64,000 nucleotides of DNA from NCBI GenBank assembly GCA_009846685.1, contig VWVY01000003.1:372001-436000 (forward strand). The letters are read 5' to 3'. The notes under the pieces are model-generated. The model did not search any database, was not told where the DNA came from, and saw nothing but the letters and a program-made list of their open reading frames with translations. Below are positions 25,433 through 36,640 of the stretch, in pieces. The number at the start of each line of letters is the position of its first letter. The stretch's first letter is position 1. The stretch is from Rhizobiales bacterium SYSU XM002 (GTDB lineage Bacteria > Pseudomonadota > Alphaproteobacteria > Rhizobiales > Beijerinckiaceae). A program made the position numbers and the translations under genes.

Positions 25433-28045
25433 ATGCGCTCGAGCCGTTACAATTTCCGCGAAGCTGAAACCCGCTGGCAGAAGGTCTGGGAAGACGGGAA
25501 GGTCTTCGAGACCCGGACCGACGACCCGCGCCCGAAATACTACGTGCTCGAGATGTTTCCCTATCCCTCGGGCCGCATTCACATGGGCCATGTCCGCAAC
25601 TACGCGATGGGCGATGTCGTCGCGCGCTATCGTCGCGCCAAGGGTCACGCCGTGCTCCACCCGATGGGCTGGGACGCCTTCGGCATGCCGGCCGAAAACG
25701 CCGCGATGGAAAAGAAGTCCCACCCTGCGACCTGGACCTACGCGAATATCGCCACCATGAAGGGCCAGCTCAAGTCGATGGGCCTCTCCCTTGACTGGGC
25801 GCGCGAATTCGCGACCTGCGATCCCAGCTACTACAAGCACCAACAGCGCATGTTCCTTGATTTCCTCAAGGGCGGGCTGGTGGCGCGCAAGACCTCGAAG
25901 GTCAACTGGGACCCGGTGGATCAGACCGTTCTCGCCAATGAGCAGGTGATCGACGGGCGCGGCTGGCGCTCGGGTGCGCTGGTCGAGCAACGTGAATTGA
26001 CGCAATGGTTCCTGAAGATCTCGGACTACTCCGAGGACCTGCTCTCCGCTCTCGATGGTCTCGGCCGCTGGCCTGAGAAAGTCCGCCTCATGCAGGCGAA
26101 TTGGATCGGACGATCGGACGGGTTGATGCTGCGCTGGCAGCTTACGGCCGGCACCGCTCCCGCCAGCTTCGACGAGATCGAAATCTACACCACCCGCCCG
26201 GATACGCTATATGGCGCTTCCTTCATGGCGGTTGCGGCCGATCACCCGATCGCAAGAGCGGCGGGCGAGAAGAATCCCGCTCTTCAGGCCTTCATCGGGG
26301 AATGCCGCCAAATGGGCACCTCGCAGGCCGCCCTGGAGACGGCCGAGAAGAAGGGTTTCGACACCGGCATCCGCGCCAAGCATCCGCTCGACCCCGCATG
26401 GGAAGTGCCGGTCTATGTCGCGAACTTCATCCTGATGGATTACGGCACCGGTGCGATCTTCGGCTGTCCGGCGCATGACCAGCGCGACTACGACTTCGCG
26501 ATGGCCTACGACCTGCCGATCAAGCCGGTCGTTCGCTCCGCGAACCTCACGGATGCGGAGGCCAATGCCGCGTTTGATCGCGAAAATCCGCCGACGGTGG
26601 AAGACGGCGTTCTGTTCAATTCCGGCTTCATGAATGGAATGAGCGTTGCTGAAGCCAAGGAGGCGGTGGCAAAGCGTTTCGAGGGCGAATCGCTCGGCAA
26701 TCGGCCGGTGGGGCAGCGTAAGGTGAATTTCCGCCTGCGCGACTGGGGTATTTCGCGCCAGCGCTACTGGGGTTGCCCGATCCCGGTGATCCACTGCGAG
26801 GCTTGCGGCACCGTTCCGGTTCCGAATCGGGATTTGCCGGTGAAACTGCCGGATGATGTCACCTTCGATATGCCCGGCAACCCGCTTGACCGGCACCCGA
26901 CCTGGAAGCACGTCGATTGTCCGCAATGCGGCAGGAAAGCCCGCCGCGAAACCGACACGATGGACACTTTCGTGGACAGTTCGTGGTATTTCGCGCGCTT
27001 CACCGACCCGTTCAACGCCGATGAGCCGACAACAATGTCGGCAATCGCGAAATGGCTGCCGGTCGATCAGTATATCGGCGGCATCGAGCACGCGATCCTG
27101 CACCTGCTCTATTCGCGTTTCTTCACCCGGGCGATGACCAAGACCGGCCACGCCAATCTCTCCGAGCCTTTTGCAGGACTTTTTACGCAAGGCATGGTGG
27201 TCCACGAGACCTACAGGGACGACTCCGGCAATTGGGTGCCCCCGGCTGACATCCGCATCGAAATGATCGATGGCGAGCGCCGGGCGACCGAAATCGCCTC
27301 CGGCAAGCCGCTGACCATCGGCTCTATCGAGAAAATGTCGAAGTCGAAGAAGAATGTCGTCGACCCGGATGACATCATCGCCAGCTACGGCGCCGATTGT
27401 GCACGTTGGTTTATGCTGTCCGACAGCCCGCCCGAGCGTGACGTCATCTGGTCCGAAGAGGGCGTGCAGGGTGCCGGGCGCTTCCTGCAGAAGGTCTGGC
27501 GGATCGTCGGCGAGGCGATTGACTTGCCAGATGCGGCATCGGCCGCCGACGCCCCCCATGCCGTCACCAAGGCAGCGCACAAGGCGATCATCGCGGTAAG
27601 CGAGGATCTGGAACGGCTGCGATTCAACCGCTGCATCGCCCATATCCACGACCTCTCGAACACGCTTTCAAGCGCGCTCGGGGAAAAGGACGCCGCGACC
27701 CACGGCCGTGCAATCCGTGAGGCCGTGTGCATCATGGTTCAACTTTTCGCCCCGATGATGCCGCATCTCGCCGAGGAGTGCTGGGGGGAACTGGGTGGCA
27801 AGGGCCTGATCGCCGATGCGGCCTGGCCCGTGGCGAATGCATCGCTCGTCGTCGAATCGTCCCTCACCCTTCCTGTCCAGATCAACGGCAAGAAGCGGGC
27901 CGATATCATTGTCCCCGCCGAGGCGGACAATGCTGCCGTCGAAGCGATTGTGCGGGCCGACAGCGCGATCGCCGCGGCGCTCGCGGGGCAAGACATCCGC
28001 AAGATTATTGTGGTTCCGAAGCGGATTGTGAATATTGTCGTCTGA
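25433..28045 (+). CDS. leuS: leucyl-tRNA synthetase
   Basis: 870 residues, full-length bacterial LeuRS. The ATP-site HIGH motif is HMGH at 50-53 (preceded by FPYPSGRI) and KMSKS starts at Lys634. The CP1 editing domain (about 220-420) includes the Thr-rich [16 protein letters not shown] and the Asp-containing [14 protein letters not shown] loop. It charges tRNA-Leu and removes misacylated residues. The C-terminal domain ends with [16 protein letters not shown]. Unusually for a synthetase there is no leader signal in the upstream gap. lptE follows after 13 bp. Confidence 0.96.
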   Translation: MRSSRYNFREAETRWQKVWEDGKVFETRTDDPRPKYYVLEMFPYPSGRIHMGHVRNYAMGDVVARYRRAKGHAVLHPMGWDAFGMPAENAAMEKKSHPATWTYANIATMKGQLKSMGLSLDWAREFATCDPSYYKHQQRMFLDFLKGGLVARKTSKVNWDPVDQTVLANEQVIDGRGWRSGALVEQRELTQWFLKISDYSEDLLSALDGLGRWPEKVRLMQANWIGRSDGLMLRWQLTAGTAPASFDEIEIYTTRPDTLYGASFMAVAADHPIARAAGEKNPALQAFIGECRQMGTSQAALETAEKKGFDTGIRAKHPLDPAWEVPVYVANFILMDYGTGAIFGCPAHDQRDYDFAMAYDLPIKPVVRSANLTDAEANAAFDRENPPTVEDGVLFNSGFMNGMSVAEAKEAVAKRFEGESLGNRPVGQRKVNFRLRDWGISRQRYWGCPIPVIHCEACGTVPVPNRDLPVKLPDDVTFDMPGNPLDRHPTWKHVDCPQCGRKARRETDTMDTFVDSSWYFARFTDPFNADEPTTMSAIAKWLPVDQYIGGIEHAILHLLYSRFFTRAMTKTGHANLSEPFAGLFTQGMVVHETYRDDSGNWVPPADIRIEMIDGERRATEIASGKPLTIGSIEKMSKSKKNVVDPDDIIASYGADCARWFMLSDSPPERDVIWSEEGVQGAGRFLQKVWRIVGEAIDLPDAASAADAPHAVTKAAHKAIIAVSEDLERLRFNRCIAHIHDLSNTLSSALGEKDAATHGRAIREAVCIMVQLFAPMMPHLAEECWGELGGKGLIADAAWPVANASLVVESSLTLPVQINGKKRADIIVPAEADNAAVEAIVRADSAIAAALAGQDIRKIIVVPKRIVNIVV

Positions 28046-28058
28046 AACGGGAGTTCGC

Positions 28059-28667
28059 ATGATCCGCAAACGCTTGGCGCTTCTTGCCCTGCCGGTCGCT
28101 CTCGCGATCGGGCTGTCGGGCTGCATCCAGCCGGTTCATGCGCCCCACCTCGGTGCAACGGGCGGCGGCTCCCGCATCACGCCGCTGCTCCGGCAGGTGC
28201 AGGTCGCGAATGTCGAGGGTTATCTCGGTTACGTACTGAAATCCGAGCTCGATTTTCTTCTGACGGGCGGGGGCGAACCTGTCAGCGGCGGCCGTTACCT
28301 GCTCAGCGTGAAGACGCAGCAATCCAAGGCGTCCAGCATCATCGACGCCTCGACAGGTCGCGCGCAAATCGCCACGCTCCAGATCGAGGCTGTCTATGTC
28401 CTGACCGACCAGCAGGACGGCGGCAAAATCAAGGCCTCCGGCAAGACCTTCGCCTCCGCATCCTTCGACCGCTCCCAACTCCGCTTCGCCACCCTGCGCG
28501 CAGAACGCGATGCCCAGCAGAAGGTCGCGAAATCACTGGCCGAACGCTTGCGGATCATCGTCACCACGGCACTGGCGCACGAAGGATCGATCGGACCACG
28601 CACGATGCCGGAGCTTTCGCCGCCTGATCCGGACGCGCCCGCCGCCGAACCCGGCAACGAGAATTAG
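28059..28667 (+). CDS. lptE: LPS-assembly lipoprotein LptE
   Basis: 202 residues with a lipoprotein signal: a basic start, a hydrophobic stretch (LALLALPVALAIG) and the lipobox LSGC, so Cys21 is the lipidated residue. The rest is low-similarity but has the LptE-family ISLRRD-like organisation (VEGYLGYVLKSELDFLL). Position between leuS and holA is the usual place of lptE in proteobacteria and is the main support. LptE plugs the LptD barrel in the outer membrane. A GGGAG site precedes the ATG. The C-terminal 30 residues are Pro-rich. Confidence 0.86.
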   Translation: MIRKRLALLALPVALAIGLSGCIQPVHAPHLGATGGGSRITPLLRQVQVANVEGYLGYVLKSELDFLLTGGGEPVSGGRYLLSVKTQQSKASSIIDASTGRAQIATLQIEAVYVLTDQQDGGKIKASGKTFASASFDRSQLRFATLRAERDAQQKVAKSLAERLRIIVTTALAHEGSIGPRTMPELSPPDPDAPAAEPGNEN

Positions 28668-28676
28668 GCATACGCC

Positions 28677-29690
28677 ATGAGCGTCATCCGTGCCGGCGAC
28701 GTTCGCAGGTTCGTCGCGACAGGATGCCGCGAAACGCCACTGATTCTGGTCTTCGGGCCGGACGAAGGTTCGGTCCGCGTTCGCGCCCGCGACATCCGCA
28801 ACACAATCCTCGGTGCGAAGGCCGACGACCTCGCGCGCGTTGATTTCGACGCCGAATCGGTCAATGCCGATCCCGTCCGTCTCCTCGACGAGGCGAATGC
28901 GATTGGCCTCTTCGGCGACAAAAGGGTTATCACCGTCACCAATGCCGGCAAGCTCCGCAAGGAGGCGTGGCAGCCGCTGTTGGACGCCCCTCCGCTCGGA
29001 ACCACCGTTCTTCTTCTGGCTGAGGATCTCTCCAAGTCCGCACCACTGCGGGTGTTCTTCGAGAAAAGCGCGGATGCCGCCGCCATCGCTTGCTACGCGC
29101 CCAGCCATCAGGATATCCTTGAGCTGATCGACATACGGATCCGCGAGGCCGGTGTAACCATTACACCGACCGCCCGATCTTACCTCGCGGAACTGCTGGG
29201 CAGCGATCTTGCTTTGTCGGAGAACGAGATCGACAAGCTCATCCTCTATTGTCAGGACCGGCTTGTCGTCGACGTTGCCGATATCGACGGGCTGATCACC
29301 GATTCATCAAGCTTGGCCGGAACCGACCCCATCGACCTTGCCTTTGAAGGCAAGCTCGAGGAGATCGAACATGTCGCACTCCGGTCGTTTCGGGAAGGAA
29401 TCAATCCCTCAGGGCTGATCCTTCTTGCAATTAATCACGCTATGCTATTGAAAAAACTTGTGAATATAGGGCACGGCTCTCTGGATACGGCCATCAGAAG
29501 CGAAGGTGTTTTTTTCCGGCGAACCGACCGCGTCCGTGCTCAGGTCAATCGCTGGGATAGCGCAATGCTGAACCGTGCCATTGAGACACTCGCCGGTGCC
29601 CAGCTCCAGAGCCGAAAGGTTCCGGCTCTGGAGGAAATCATCGTTGTCCGTGCCCTCTGGAGCCTTGCACTGGCGTCACGCCGTCGATGA
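28677..29690 (+). CDS. holA: DNA polymerase III delta subunit
   Basis: 337 residues with the HolA three-domain layout. A degenerate AAA+ N-domain begins PLILVFGPDEGSVRVRARDIR, with no functional Walker A as expected. A lid then contains LLGSDLALSENEIDKLILY, and a C-terminal clamp-loader collar domain follows. The product opens the beta clamp within the clamp loader. It follows lptE by 9 bp in one unit with leuS. Its 3' end overlaps the convergent parB end by 15 bp. Confidence 0.9.
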   Translation: MSVIRAGDVRRFVATGCRETPLILVFGPDEGSVRVRARDIRNTILGAKADDLARVDFDAESVNADPVRLLDEANAIGLFGDKRVITVTNAGKLRKEAWQPLLDAPPLGTTVLLLAEDLSKSAPLRVFFEKSADAAAIACYAPSHQDILELIDIRIREAGVTITPTARSYLAELLGSDLALSENEIDKLILYCQDRLVVDVADIDGLITDSSSLAGTDPIDLAFEGKLEEIEHVALRSFREGINPSGLILLAINHAMLLKKLVNIGHGSLDTAIRSEGVFFRRTDRVRAQVNRWDSAMLNRAIETLAGAQLQSRKVPALEEIIVVRALWSLALASRRR

Positions 29691-30578
29691 GCCGCTCTGA
29701 GCCAGTCTATGGCTCAAAATCTCCAGTTGCTCCAGGGTCCGGTAGCGGATCTTGACGATACCGCCGCCAGCCCCCTTGTGGTCAATCGACACATCAAGGC
29801 CGAGAACTTCCGATAGTCGCTTTTCGAGCGCGAGCGTATCTGCATCACGCGGTGTCGTCTTCCGCGCCGGTGCAGGCTGGTCGCCCCCTTCGACCTCACG
29901 CTGGGCGATCTTCTCGACGTCGCGCACGGTCAGTCCGTGCTCGACGATCCGCCGAGCCACCATCTCAGGGTCGGCCACCGCCAACAGGGCGCGAGCATGG
30001 CCGGCGGAAAGGGTGCCGGCAACAACCTTCTCCTTCACGGTATCCGGAAGCCGCGCCAGCCGCAGTGTATTGGCGACATGGCTGCGGCTCTTACCCATCA
30101 CCTTGGCGAGATCGCTCTGCGTGTAGGCAAATTGGGCGATCAGGTTTTCATAGCCTCGCGCCTCGTCAATCGGATTGAGATCGGCACGTTGGATATTCTC
30201 GATAATGGCAAATTCAAGCGCCTGACGATCATCAGCCTCGACGATCACGACGGGGACATCGTGGAGACCAGCGCGCTGAGCAGCGCGCCAACGTCGTTCG
30301 CCAGCAACGATCTCGAAAGCATCTACATTACCCGTGACACCCCGCACGATGATCGGCTGGATAATGTCACGCTCCCGAATCGAAGCGGCCAACTCCTCAA
30401 GTTCGGCTTCCGGGAAATTCCGTCGCGGATTCTGCGGGTTGGGGCGCAGAAACTCAATCGGAACCCGCCGTTGAGCGCGGTTGCGCTGTTCGGCCTGAGT
30501 TTCAGAGCCGACATCCCCCAGGAGTGCAGCCAATCCCCGTCCGAGACGCATACGGGGGTTGTTGTTCTCGTCAGCCAT
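29676..30578 (-). CDS. parB: chromosome partitioning protein ParB
   Basis: 300 residues. The N-terminal CTPase domain has the GERRWR motif at 93-98 and the second conserved box ENIQRADLNP at 127-136. The helix-turn-helix for parS (TQSDLAKVMGKSRSHVANTLRL) follows, then a C-terminal dimerization domain. It binds parS sites and slides as a clamp on CTP, driving origin segregation with ParA. It lies 11 bp downstream of parA on the same strand. Two parS sites are found 1.5-3.4 kb upstream (32020 and 33965). The 3' end overlaps convergent holA. Confidence 0.95.
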   Translation of the reverse strand: MADENNNPRMRLGRGLAALLGDVGSETQAEQRNRAQRRVPIEFLRPNPQNPRRNFPEAELEELAASIRERDIIQPIIVRGVTGNVDAFEIVAGERRWRAAQRAGLHDVPVVIVEADDRQALEFAIIENIQRADLNPIDEARGYENLIAQFAYTQSDLAKVMGKSRSHVANTLRLARLPDTVKEKVVAGTLSAGHARALLAVADPEMVARRIVEHGLTVRDVEKIAQREVEGGDQPAPARKTTPRDADTLALEKRLSEVLGLDVSIDHKGAGGGIVKIRYRTLEQLEILSHRLAQSGSSTA

Positions 30579-30589
30579 GATCCCGCTCC

Positions 30590-31378
30590 TTACTCCGCAG
30601 CCTGAAGCAGGCGCTCGCGCTGGATGATCTCAGAAGCAAGCTTGAGATAGGCCTGGCTGCCCGCGCACTTGAGGTCATACAGCAGGACCGGCTTGCCATA
30701 TGACGGTGCCTCGGAAACACGGACATTCCGGGGGATCACCGTCTCGAAAACCTTTGGCCCCAGAAACTGCCGGACATCACGGATCACCTGGCCTGCGAGG
30801 TTGTTACGCGGATCAAACATTGTCAGGACCACGCCCTGAATCTCGAGGGCCGGATTAACCGACGCGCGAACCTGCTCAACAGTCTTGAGCAACTGGCTGA
30901 GCCCTTCCAGCGCAAAGAATTCGCATTGCAGCGGCACAAGAACGCCGTCCGCTGCTGCCATCGCATTGATGGTCAGGAGATTCAGCGACGGGGGGCAATC
31001 GATCAGAATATAGGAATAGGCACCGTCCGGCAGTGCATCGATCGCAGCCTTCAGTCGATGCGTCCGATCGCGCTGCGCAGCCAGCGTGATTTCCGCTCCA
31101 AGAAGATCCATTGTCGCGGGGACGATCGAGACGCGCGGCACATCGGTCGGCACCGCCGCCTCGGCGATCGTCGACTCGGACATGAGAACGTCAAAGGCGG
31201 AAAGCTTGCGGACGCGGCTTTCGATTCCGAGCCCCGTCGAGGCATTTCCCTGCGGATCAAGATCGATCAGCAAAACCCGCTCGCCGATGGCAGCCAGCGC
31301 CGTTCCCAGATTGATAGCGGTTGTCGTCTTTCCAACCCCGCCCTTTTGATTGGCAATGGTTAAAACCCGCGGTTTCAT
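30590..31378 (-). CDS. parA: chromosome partitioning ATPase ParA
   Basis: 262 residues. The deviant Walker A KGGVGKTTT spans Lys12-Thr20, with the signature Lys12; the Walker B-like box is LIDLDPQGNAS, and the ISPPSL-like motif is IDCPPSLNLLTINA. The ATP-dependent DNA-binding surface is not readable by eye. It is encoded upstream of parB with the expected gap. The ATG at 31378 is chosen because the homologous N-terminus begins there; the 19 extra upstream residues are not conserved-looking. It positions ParB-parS complexes on the nucleoid. Confidence 0.95.
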   Translation of the reverse strand: MKPRVLTIANQKGGVGKTTTAINLGTALAAIGERVLLIDLDPQGNASTGLGIESRVRKLSAFDVLMSESTIAEAAVPTDVPRVSIVPATMDLLGAEITLAAQRDRTHRLKAAIDALPDGAYSYILIDCPPSLNLLTINAMAAADGVLVPLQCEFFALEGLSQLLKTVEQVRASVNPALEIQGVVLTMFDPRNNLAGQVIRDVRQFLGPKVFETVIPRNVRVSEAPSYGKPVLLYDLKCAGSQAYLKLASEIIQRERLLQAAE

Positions 31379-31449
31379 CGATCGATCTCGCTTTCTTTTC
31401 CCGAATCGGCTCGATTTTCGAGGTGTCGGGAGCAAGAAAACTGTCGTTT

Positions 31450-32094
31450 TCAGGTTCCGCGAAGGTTGACCTCGATGATTCGCGCCTTCGGATCGGTCAC
31501 GCTCGGGTGGAGCGAGTAAGAGAATTGCCAGTTTCGCAGGGCTTCGGTCAATTCCTCCTGATGGTCACGGCCTTTAGGAAACAGCCCGACAGCGCCGTTT
31601 TTCAACAGGAGATTACTGTAGTCGAGCAATCTATCCAGCGGTGCCAGCGCTCGTGCGGTGACAACCTCGGGCTGTTCGACATGCGGCAGACAATCCTCGA
31701 TGCGAAGCGCATGGACCACGGCGGGGAGGCCAAGTTCTTGCACGACATACCGGAGGAAGGCCGCCTTTTTCTGATTGCTCTCGACCAAGTGGACACGCCC
31801 CGTGCCCCTGTTCTTGACAAGAATCGCGATCACGATCCCGGGCAGCCCTCCGCCGGACCCGAGATCCAGCCAAACCTCGGCTTTCGGTCGTAAAGCGAAA
31901 ACCTGTGCGCTATCGACGATGTGGCGATCCCAGATCTCGGACAGCGTATTCGGCGAGATCAGATTGATCCGGCTTTGCCATTGCCGGAGGAAAGCGACAT
32001 ATCGCTCGAGATCAGACAGCGTTTCACGTGAAACACCAAGCCTTGCAAGCTGGCTCCTTGCTTCCACGCCATGCCCCCTCCCTTCAGGCGACAT
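31450..32094 (-). CDS. rsmG: 16S rRNA (guanine527-N7)-methyltransferase RsmG
   Basis: 214 residues. The SAM-binding Rossmann fold has [17 protein letters not shown], with the acceptor strand [16 protein letters not shown] and later [15 protein letters not shown]. This is the RsmG/GidB family that methylates G527 of 16S rRNA. The start is the ATG at 32094, which overlaps the mnmG end by 11 bp; an in-frame TTG at 32118 is a weaker alternative. A parS site lies inside the coding sequence (32020-32035), encoding V-S-R-E-T. The mnmG-rsmG pair is the usual gidAB arrangement near an origin. Confidence 0.92.
   Translation of the reverse strand: MSPEGRGHGVEARSQLARLGVSRETLSDLERYVAFLRQWQSRINLISPNTLSEIWDRHIVDSAQVFALRPKAEVWLDLGSGGGLPGIVIAILVKNRGTGRVHLVESNQKKAAFLRYVVQELGLPAVVHALRIEDCLPHVEQPEVVTARALAPLDRLLDYSNLLLKNGAVGLFPKGRDHQEELTEALRNWQFSYSLHPSVTDPKARIIEVNLRGT
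32020..32035. other. parS site inside rsmG (ParB box 1)
   Basis: The 14-bp core GTTTCACGTGAAAC (32021-32034) is flanked to give one mismatch against the 16-bp consensus TGTTTCACGTGAAACA. It lies near the 5' end of rsmG, about 6.3 kb from the putative oriC. parS sites inside coding sequence near parAB are well known. ParB should load here. Confidence 0.93.
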
Positions 32095-33946
32095 CGTTCT
32101 GTGGCTCCCGCCTGACAACCGCAGCCAAAAGGATCAAAGCGGCAGGAGTCATGCCCTCGATCCGCGATGCCTCCGCAATGCTCCGGGGGCGAATCGATTG
32201 GAGCTTCCCTCTTAGCTCGCCCGACAACCCCTTGAGTTCGGAATAATCGAGAGCAACCGGAATTTTCATCGCGCTGTCCCTATTCAGCCTATCAATATCG
32301 GCCCTCTGCCGGTCGAGATAAACACGATATAGCGCTTCCGTCTCCAGCAGCTCTTGCGCCCAACCGGGGCAAGCTCGGAGCGCCGGATCAAAATTCTCAA
32401 GCTGATTCAGGGAGACACCCGGGAGCGAAAGCAGATCGAGGCCGCTCCTACGCAACCCGTCCTGATTGACATCGATTCCTGCGTCGCGAGCAGTCTTCGG
32501 ACTCACGTCGATTGCTTTCAGCATGGCGCGGAACTGCTCGAGAGTCGCCGACTTCCGGCCGAAGATCTCTTCTCGCTGCCTGCCGACCAACCCGAGCTCG
32601 ATCCCGCGCGGCGTTATCCGCAAATCGGCATTGTCAGCCCGAAGCGAAAGCCTAAACTCTGCGCGCGAAGTGAACATCCGATAAGGCTCGGTCACGCCCA
32701 TTCGGGTCAAGTCATCGATCATCACGCCGATATAGGACTCTTGGCGCGAGAACTCCGCCCCTTCCTGCCCGGCGGCGCGACGGACGGCATTGAGGCCGGC
32801 AACGACACCTTGCGCAGCCGCTTCCTCATATCCGGTTGTGCCATTGATCTGGCCTGCCAGAAAAAGGCCCCTTACCTTCGCCAGCTCAAGCGTCGGATTC
32901 AGCTGCTGCGGATCGACAAAGTCATATTCGATCGCATATCCATGCCGAATGATGCGGGCCTTTTCGAGGCCCGGTATCGTTGCCATCATGGCTTCCTGCG
33001 CATCGCGCGGCAGCGATGTTGACAAGCCGTTCGGGTAGACCGTGTCGTCATCAAGCCCTTCGGGCTCGAGAAAGATCTGATGGGAATCACGATCGGCAAA
33101 CCGGACGATCTTGTCCTCAATCGATGGGCAATACCGCGGTCCCCGGCCCTCGATCTTTCCGGAGTACATCGCCGAGCGTGCCAGATTCCGTTCAATAACG
33201 CGGTGCGTTTCATCCGTAGTCCGCGTAATGCCGCAGACAATCTGCCGATTCGTGATTTCCTTCGTCAGGTATGAAAATGGTTCCGGAATCGAATCACCTT
33301 CCTGCCTCTCGCAGCGATCCCAATCAATGGTTTTCCCATCCAGTCGAGCTGGCGTACCGGTCTTCAAACGTCCTGTGCGAATGCCAAGCGCTTTGAGGCG
33401 ACGCGCTAGCACGACACTCGGGCGATCCCCCACTCTCCCGCCGGGCGCGGTCTCATGACCGACATGGATCACGCCGCCAAGGAAAGTGCCGGTGGTCAGC
33501 ACGACCGCGTCCGTCGGAACAGGGTTCTCCCAACCGGCAATTGATACGGACACGACTCGATTATCGCTGATACCGATATCAACGACTTCGCCTTCGACAA
33601 TATCGATTCCAATGTGCTCACCAAGCAGAACGGCGATGGATTTGCGATAGAGCCTCCGGTCAGCCTGAGCTCGGGGGCCCCGAACCGCCGGCCCCTTCGA
33701 ACGATTGAGCATTTTGAAGTGAATCCCGGCGTGATCGATGGCCCGGCCCATAATCCCGTCAAGAGCGTCGATCTCACGAACGAGATGGCCTTTCCCGAGC
33801 CCGCCGATGGCGGGGTTGCAGGACATTGCACCGATCGTGTCCCGCCGATGTGTGACCAAGGCAACGCTGGCGCCCAGTCGGGCCGCAGCCGCAGCGGCCT
33901 CCGTTCCGGCGTGGCCGCCACCTACGACAATGACGTCATATTGCAT
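32084..33946 (-). CDS. mnmG: tRNA uridine-5-carboxymethylaminomethyl modification enzyme MnmG
   Basis: 620 residues. The FAD-binding motif is [20 protein letters not shown] at the N-terminus. Characteristic boxes include [24 protein letters not shown] and the C-terminal [28 protein letters not shown] region. It acts with MnmE to modify wobble uridine 34 of several tRNAs. The start is the ATG at 33946; the frame stays open upstream through a parS site and the mnmE end, but that extension is not protein-like. It lies between mnmE and rsmG. Confidence 0.94.
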   Translation of the reverse strand: MQYDVIVVGGGHAGTEAAAAAARLGASVALVTHRRDTIGAMSCNPAIGGLGKGHLVREIDALDGIMGRAIDHAGIHFKMLNRSKGPAVRGPRAQADRRLYRKSIAVLLGEHIGIDIVEGEVVDIGISDNRVVSVSIAGWENPVPTDAVVLTTGTFLGGVIHVGHETAPGGRVGDRPSVVLARRLKALGIRTGRLKTGTPARLDGKTIDWDRCERQEGDSIPEPFSYLTKEITNRQIVCGITRTTDETHRVIERNLARSAMYSGKIEGRGPRYCPSIEDKIVRFADRDSHQIFLEPEGLDDDTVYPNGLSTSLPRDAQEAMMATIPGLEKARIIRHGYAIEYDFVDPQQLNPTLELAKVRGLFLAGQINGTTGYEEAAAQGVVAGLNAVRRAAGQEGAEFSRQESYIGVMIDDLTRMGVTEPYRMFTSRAEFRLSLRADNADLRITPRGIELGLVGRQREEIFGRKSATLEQFRAMLKAIDVSPKTARDAGIDVNQDGLRRSGLDLLSLPGVSLNQLENFDPALRACPGWAQELLETEALYRVYLDRQRADIDRLNRDSAMKIPVALDYSELKGLSGELRGKLQSIRPRSIAEASRIEGMTPAALILLAAVVRREPQNDVA

Positions 33947-33964
33947 GGATGGGCTCCAATACGG

Positions 33965-33980
33965 TGTTTCACGTGAAACG
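33965..33980. other. parS site between mnmG and mnmE (ParB box 2)
   Basis: TGTTTCACGTGAAACG matches 15 of 16 bases of the parS consensus, with the perfect 14-bp core at 33966-33979. It lies entirely within the 37-bp gap between the mnmG start and the mnmE stop. About 1.95 kb separates it from the first site and about 4.3 kb from the putative oriC. Confidence 0.95.
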
Positions 33981-33983
33981 CGC

Positions 33984-35291
33984 CTACTTGCCGATACAGA
34001 AACGGGAAAAAATCTCCCCAAGAACGTCCTCGTATCCGATCCTGCCGATCAACGTTTCCAGGGCCACCTCAGCCGCCCTCAGCTCCTCGGATCTCAACTC
34101 CAGCGCAGCGCCAGCTGTACACCTGTAGCGCAAAAGGGCATCTCTCGCCCGAATCAATGCATTTCTCTGCCGCTCGTGCGCTACAACGATCTCGTCACCA
34201 GCATCCATCGCCCTGCGCGCCTCACCGACAAGAGCAGCCATCAATCGCTCCATGCCCTCTCCGGTTTTCGTCGAAACGGCAAGTGTCCGCTGTTCTCGTA
34301 ACGCCTTCGAATCGATCAAGTCGATCTTTGTTGTCACTTTCCAGCAGTCCAGTATCTGCGGCTCTCGCAGTTCGTCCGACGCGCTGAGCCACAGTTTCAA
34401 GTCGGCCGAACCGGCTCGATCGAGCGCTCGTCTAATACCTTCCTGTTCGATGACATCATTCGCGTCGCGTATCCCTGCCGTATCCCAAAGCACGATCGGA
34501 TAGCCCTCCAGTTCCAGATGGACTTCGATTACATCGCGGGTCGTTCCTGCCTGGCTCGACACGATCGCCGCGTCCCTCCCCGCCAACGCATTGAGCAGGC
34601 TCGACTTGCCGGCGTTCGGTGCCCCGAGAATTGCAACACGAAGACCGGTTCGCACCCTCTCTCCCTGTCCGAAGGTAGCGATCGCCCGATCGAATTCCTC
34701 GACAAGGGCGTCAACCAGGGGTGCCGTTGCGACCTCCCCCTGACGGACTATGTCGTCCTCATCAGAGAAATCGATTAAGGCTTCCGATAGCGCTCTCAAT
34801 TCCAAGATTCGCTTCCGCCAAGCGTCACCGCCTTTTCGCAATCGTCCCTGCGCATCGCACGCGAACCGGGCCTGCATGATGGTATCGGCCGCTAAAAGAT
34901 CGCCAAGCGCCTCTACATCGAGCAAATCCATCTTTCCGTTCCGGAGCGCCCGTTCCGTAAACTCTCCTGCCTGGGCGGCCCGAAGCCCCGGCATATCGCC
35001 GAGGCATCGTAACAATTCACGAATGATCGCGCGGCTGCCATGCACCTGCAGTTCGGCGACATCCTCTCCGGTAAAACTCGCAGGACCCGCGAAGAAAAAG
35101 ATCAGAGCCGAATCGATTTCAAGCCGCGTCGCCGGATCAACGACCCGGCAAAGGGTAGCCCGCCTCACCGGCGGAACTGTACCGCACAGCTGCCTGAGCG
35201 CCTCACTGGCAAGAGGCCCGGAGATACGAACAACCGCAACACCGGCAACGCCCGCGCCGCTCGCAAGGGCAAAGATCGTCTCTGCTCCCAT
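33984..35291 (-). CDS. mnmE: tRNA modification GTPase MnmE
   Basis: 435 residues. The N-terminal tetrahydrofolate-binding domain starts [26 protein letters not shown]. The G domain carries [14 protein letters not shown], then GTTRDV and [19 protein letters not shown]. The final residues CIGK supply the conserved C-terminal Cys motif. Together with MnmG it installs the cmnm5 group on U34. The K-loop and switch motifs look complete. The ATG at 35291 is followed by the canonical start; rho is 43 bp upstream on the same strand. Confidence 0.94.
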   Translation of the reverse strand: MGAETIFALASGAGVAGVAVVRISGPLASEALRQLCGTVPPVRRATLCRVVDPATRLEIDSALIFFFAGPASFTGEDVAELQVHGSRAIIRELLRCLGDMPGLRAAQAGEFTERALRNGKMDLLDVEALGDLLAADTIMQARFACDAQGRLRKGGDAWRKRILELRALSEALIDFSDEDDIVRQGEVATAPLVDALVEEFDRAIATFGQGERVRTGLRVAILGAPNAGKSSLLNALAGRDAAIVSSQAGTTRDVIEVHLELEGYPIVLWDTAGIRDANDVIEQEGIRRALDRAGSADLKLWLSASDELREPQILDCWKVTTKIDLIDSKALREQRTLAVSTKTGEGMERLMAALVGEARRAMDAGDEIVVAHERQRNALIRARDALLRYRCTAGAALELRSEELRAAEVALETLIGRIGYEDVLGEIFSRFCIGK

Positions 35292-35334
35292 CTACCGCTC
35301 CCGAAAAATCGAAACGGAGACGAATCGAGTCGTC

Positions 35335-36600
35335 TTACGTGTTCATTGAATCGAAGAAATCCGAATTCTGCTTCGTCTGGCGCAGCTTATCCAGCAGGAA
35401 CTCGATCGCATCCTGCGGCCCCATCGGGTTGAGAATACGACGCAACACGTAGGTCTTCTGCAGTTGCTCGCGCGGCGTGATAAGCTCTTCCTTGCGCGTG
35501 CCGGACTTGAGGATATCGAGCGCCGGGAAGACACGCTTGTCGGCGACCTTTCGATCCAGCACGATTTCCGAGTTGCCCGTGCCCTTGAACTCTTCGAAGA
35601 TCACTTCGTCCATACGCGAGCCGGTATCGATCAGCGCTGTCGCGATGATCGTGAGCGAGCCACCCTCTTCGATATTGCGCGCCGCACCGAAGAAGCGCTT
35701 CGGACGCTGGAGCGCATTGGCATCGACACCGCCGGTGAGAACCTTGCCCGAGGACGGCACAACCGTGTTGTAGGCGCGACCGAGGCGCGTGATCGAGTCG
35801 AGCAGAATCACGACATCGCGGCCATGCTCCACAAGGCGCTTGGCCTTCTCGATAACCATCTCGGCAACCTGGACGTGACGCGCCGCAGGCTCGTCAAAGG
35901 TCGAGGACACGACCTCGCCGCGCACCGAGCGCTGCATATCCGTAACTTCTTCCGGGCGCTCATCGATCAGAAGGACGATGAGGTAGCACTCCGGATGGTT
36001 GGTGGTAATGGACTGCGCAATGTTCTGCAGCAACACGGTTTTGCCGGTGCGCGGCGGGGCGACGATCAGCGCGCGCTGGCCTTTACCGATCGGCGAGACA
36101 ATATCGATCACGCGCGCGGACATGTCCTTGCGGGTCGGGTCGCCGTGCTCGAGACGGAGGCGCTGGTCGGGATAAAGCGGTGTGAGGTTGTCGAAGTGAA
36201 CCTTGTGACGGGCTTTCTCTGGATCCTCGAAGTTTATGGTATTGACCTTCAGCAGCGCGAAATAGCGTTCACCATCGCGCGGTGATCGAATCTGACCCTC
36301 AACGGTGTCGCCGGTACGCAATGAGAACCGGCGAATCTGAGCAGGCGAGATGTAAATGTCGTCCGGACCGGCGAGATAATTCGCATCCGGAGAGCGCAGG
36401 AAGCCGAACCCGTCCTGCAGGACCTCAACGACGCCCTCACCAATAATATCGGTGTCGTTGGCCGCCAGTTGCTTCAGGATCGCAAACATCAGCTCCTGTT
36501 TGCGCATCGTGCTGGCGCCCTCGACCTCGAGCTCTTCCGCAAAGGCGAGCAGTTCGGTCGGCGATTTCCGCTTAAGGTCGTGCAGCTTGATTTCTGCCAT
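35335..36600 (-). CDS. rho: transcription termination factor Rho
   Basis: 421 residues. The N-terminal OB/RNA-binding part ([38 protein letters not shown]) precedes the ATPase with P-loop PPRTGKT and a glutamate-rich Walker B ([21 protein letters not shown]). The secondary site and Q/R loops are present. It acts as a hexameric RNA helicase terminating transcription. The ATG at 36600 matches the family start [15 protein letters not shown] small GC hairpin sits 41 bp upstream of the start. The following gene on this strand is mnmE. Confidence 0.95.
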   Translation of the reverse strand: MAEIKLHDLKRKSPTELLAFAEELEVEGASTMRKQELMFAILKQLAANDTDIIGEGVVEVLQDGFGFLRSPDANYLAGPDDIYISPAQIRRFSLRTGDTVEGQIRSPRDGERYFALLKVNTINFEDPEKARHKVHFDNLTPLYPDQRLRLEHGDPTRKDMSARVIDIVSPIGKGQRALIVAPPRTGKTVLLQNIAQSITTNHPECYLIVLLIDERPEEVTDMQRSVRGEVVSSTFDEPAARHVQVAEMVIEKAKRLVEHGRDVVILLDSITRLGRAYNTVVPSSGKVLTGGVDANALQRPKRFFGAARNIEEGGSLTIIATALIDTGSRMDEVIFEEFKGTGNSEIVLDRKVADKRVFPALDILKSGTRKEELITPREQLQKTYVLRRILNPMGPQDAIEFLLDKLRQTKQNSDFFDSMNT

Positions 36601-36640
36601 GGAATAATAGCCTTGTTTTCTTGATTGCTGGAATTTTGGC

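Noticed and set aside
26207-27649. 480-residue open frame opposite leuS
   Set aside because: Antisense shadow; the sequence is low-complexity Arg/Asp/Gly and leuS is clearly the real gene.
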